Assembly: GCA_958453575.1 (NCBI GenBank)
Contig: CAUDYH010000064.1
Coordinates: 1-6,811, forward strand
Reading direction: 5' to 3'
From: an uncultured Collinsella sp.
GTDB lineage: Bacteria; Actinomycetota; Coriobacteriia; Coriobacteriales; Coriobacteriaceae
Length of the DNA stretch: 6,811 nt
The notes beneath the pieces were generated by a model that made no database searches, was not told the origin of the DNA, and saw only the letters and a program-made list of their open reading frames with translations. The position numbers and the translations under genes are program-made. How positions within the stretch are numbered: the stretch's first letter is position 1; each line of letters starts with the position of its first letter. This document shows, in pieces, positions 5,535 to 6,811 of the stretch.

Positions 5535-5664
5535 AATTAAAGATATTTTTGGAATACATGCTCTTAGCACAGGTTGGCGTCTCAGTAAATTGGGAGGTTG
5601 CTTTGGCTAGTTAGAGATATGTGAACGTCCGTTAGACTGAATCTCAGGGTAGAAGGGGCCTCCA

Positions 5665-6811
5665 GTGTCCAGATCAACAAGGCAATGCTGCGTTTCGGCT
5701 AATAAGAACGATGGCTTTTTGCGTGTGGCGGCGGCGTCGCCGCGGATTCGCGTGGCCGATGTCGAGGGCAATGCCGAGGTTGCGCTGGCGGCTGTTCGCG
5801 AGGCTGCCGAGCGCGGCGTTCGCGCGCTGGTGCTGCCCGAGCTTAACCTGACCGGCTATACCGCGGCCGACCTGTTCCATAATCGTACATTGCTGCATGC
5901 CTGCGAGACCGTACTGGCACATATTCTCGATGAAACCCGCGGGCTGCCGATTGTCTTTACCATCGGTCTTCCCGTTGCAGTTGCCGAGAATATCTACAAC
6001 TGCGCCGCCGTGTGCTGCGCGGGCGAGCTTTTGGGCCTCACGGCCAAGAAGTATCTGCCCAACTATGGCGAGTTCTATGAGTGCCGTTGGTTTGCTCCGG
6101 CGCCTGCGGATCCCGTGTGGGTTGAATTTGCCGGTCAGGGTCCGGTTCCGCTGGGTTCGGGGCTGGTCTACCGCTGCTGTGATGAAGGCGCCGAGGACCT
6201 GGTGCTGGGCGTTGAGGTCTGTGAGGACCTGTGGGTGCCGGCACCCCCTTCGACCGAGATGGCGCTTGCCGGTGCGACGGTGATTCTCAACCCGTCGGCC
6301 TCGGACGAGATTATCGGTAAGGCAGATTACCGCCGCAGCCTTATCTCCAATCAGAGCGCGCGCCTGTACTGCGCCTATGCCTACGCGGACGCGAGTGAGG
6401 GCGAGTCCACGACCGACATGGTCTTTGCGGGCGAGAACCTCGTCTACGAAAACGGTTCGAAACTCGCCGCGACGAAGCTCCTCACTTGCGATATGGCCGT
6501 CGCCGACGTCGATCTTGACCGGTTGGTTGCCGAGCGTCGTCGCTCGACGACATGGACGCGCTCGGACGATGCGCCGGAGGCCGTGACCGTCGAGTTCTCG
6601 TTTGAGGGCTCGCTCGCCGAAGAGCCTGTCCTGCGCGATGCGCTCGGCATCGACCGTGTCTTCCCCCGCGCACCCTTTGTGCCGGCCGACCATGGTGACC
6701 TGGCTGAGCGCTGCGAGACCATCCTTGACCTGCAGACCGCGGGCCTCAAGACCCGCCTTGCCCATACGGGCACCAAGGCGGCCGTCATCGGCCTTTCGGG
6801 CGGCCTCGATT
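5665..6811 (+). CDS. nadE: Glutamine-dependent NAD+ synthase, 5' part (runs off the window)
   Basis: The enzyme makes NAD+ from nicotinate adenine dinucleotide, ATP and glutamine, the last step of NAD synthesis, in the cytoplasm. The visible 382 codons hold the N-terminal nitrilase-type glutaminase domain with its Glu-Lys-Cys triad: Glu59 in LPELNLTGY, Lys128 in TAKKYLPNYGEFYE and Cys186 in VEVCEDLW. The linker follows, and the synthetase domain starts with the ATP pyrophosphate-binding loop GLSGGLD, cut by the window edge. The full protein in this family is about 650-700 residues, so slightly more than half is present. GTG 5665 is chosen because AGAAGGGG lies 6 bases upstream and an in-frame stop at 5650-5652 blocks anything earlier; there is no in-frame ATG, and TTG 5719 (before RVAAASPRIRVADV) is the alternative. 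The gene is about 65% GC, unlike the cassette to its left, and is presumably chromosomal housekeeping DNA. It has its own transcription start after the terminator at 5501-5534. Confidence 0.93.
   Translation, partial: MSRSTRQCCVSANKNDGFLRVAAASPRIRVADVEGNAEVALAAVREAAERGVRALVLPELNLTGYTAADLFHNRTLLHACETVLAHILDETRGLPIVFTIGLPVAVAENIYNCAAVCCAGELLGLTAKKYLPNYGEFYECRWFAPAPADPVWVEFAGQGPVPLGSGLVYRCCDEGAEDLVLGVEVCEDLWVPAPPSTEMALAGATVILNPSASDEIIGKADYRRSLISNQSARLYCAYAYADASEGESTTDMVFAGENLVYENGSKLAATKLLTCDMAVADVDLDRLVAERRRSTTWTRSDDAPEAVTVEFSFEGSLAEEPVLRDALGIDRVFPRAPFVPADHGDLAERCETILDLQTAGLKTRLAHTGTKAAVIGLSGGLD

Noticed and set aside
5558..5614. 18-codon frame (MLLAQVGVSV...) after the terminator, as a second peptide gene
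   Set aside because: It has no ribosome binding site, lies beyond the terminator and shows no resemblance to the 36-residue peptide. It is probably chance.
5535..5664. Promoter or attachment site in the gap before nadE
   Set aside because: Several TTGG-type hexamers are present, but none has a good -10 at 16-18 bases, and no repeat matching the left boundary of the cassette is visible.
5711..5713. ATG as start of nadE
   Set aside because: Counting codons shows this ATG is not in the frame of the conserved RVADV and LPELNLTGY blocks. GTG 5665, with a ribosome binding site, is in frame.
5674..6765. Long open frame on the minus strand opposite nadE (363 residues)
   Set aside because: It is the antisense shadow of a GC-rich gene with strong codon bias. 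Its translation has no recognisable domain, while the + strand gives a full nitrilase triad and an SGG loop.

Overview
The window looks like a chromosomal piece from a high-GC anaerobic actinobacterium of the Coriobacteriia, probably Collinsella or a close relative. This is an inference from GC-rich flanks, the style of the flanking proteins and the glutamine-dependent NAD synthase at the right edge; no rRNA or other marker is present to confirm it. The flanks (roughly 40-1090 and 5650-6811) are about 60-68% GC by hand counts of single lines. The middle (about 1480-5540) is clearly AT-richer, with lines between 27% and 43% GC. That contrast suggests an acquired cassette.

Left part: a 16-bp perfect palindrome at 9-24 sits just upstream of a Shine-Dalgarno-like sequence facing left, so a leftward gene probably starts just outside the window. 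A hairpin at 69-102 follows the leftward gene 133-1086, which encodes a two-hydrophobic-segment protein with a long Ser/Thr/Asn/Gln-rich tail. A 174-bp divergent intergenic region separates it from a small rightward hypothetical gene (1261-1479).

Central cassette, all on the + strand and tightly packed: a tandem 11-bp repeat and a candidate promoter (1484-1552); a DUF2087-type protein (1580-1861); an MFS exporter overlapping it (1839-3023); a 773-residue B12-binding-type radical SAM enzyme with a C-terminal extension that looks like winged-helix/RRE-like modules (3031-5352); a 36-codon peptide gene with a near-consensus ribosome binding site (5366-5476); and a strong intrinsic terminator (5501-5534). 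The last gene is easily missed because of its size.

Together these four genes have the form of a minimal RiPP (ribosomally made, post-translationally modified peptide) cluster: a precursor peptide, a radical SAM maturase with a possible built-in leader-recognition module, an exporter and a possible regulator. I do not recognise the precursor as a member of any named RiPP class. This is the main candidate for a new system in the window.

Right part: about 130 bp without a convincing feature (5535-5664), then the 5' part of a glutamine-dependent NAD+ synthase gene (5665 to the window end), GC-rich and apparently native.
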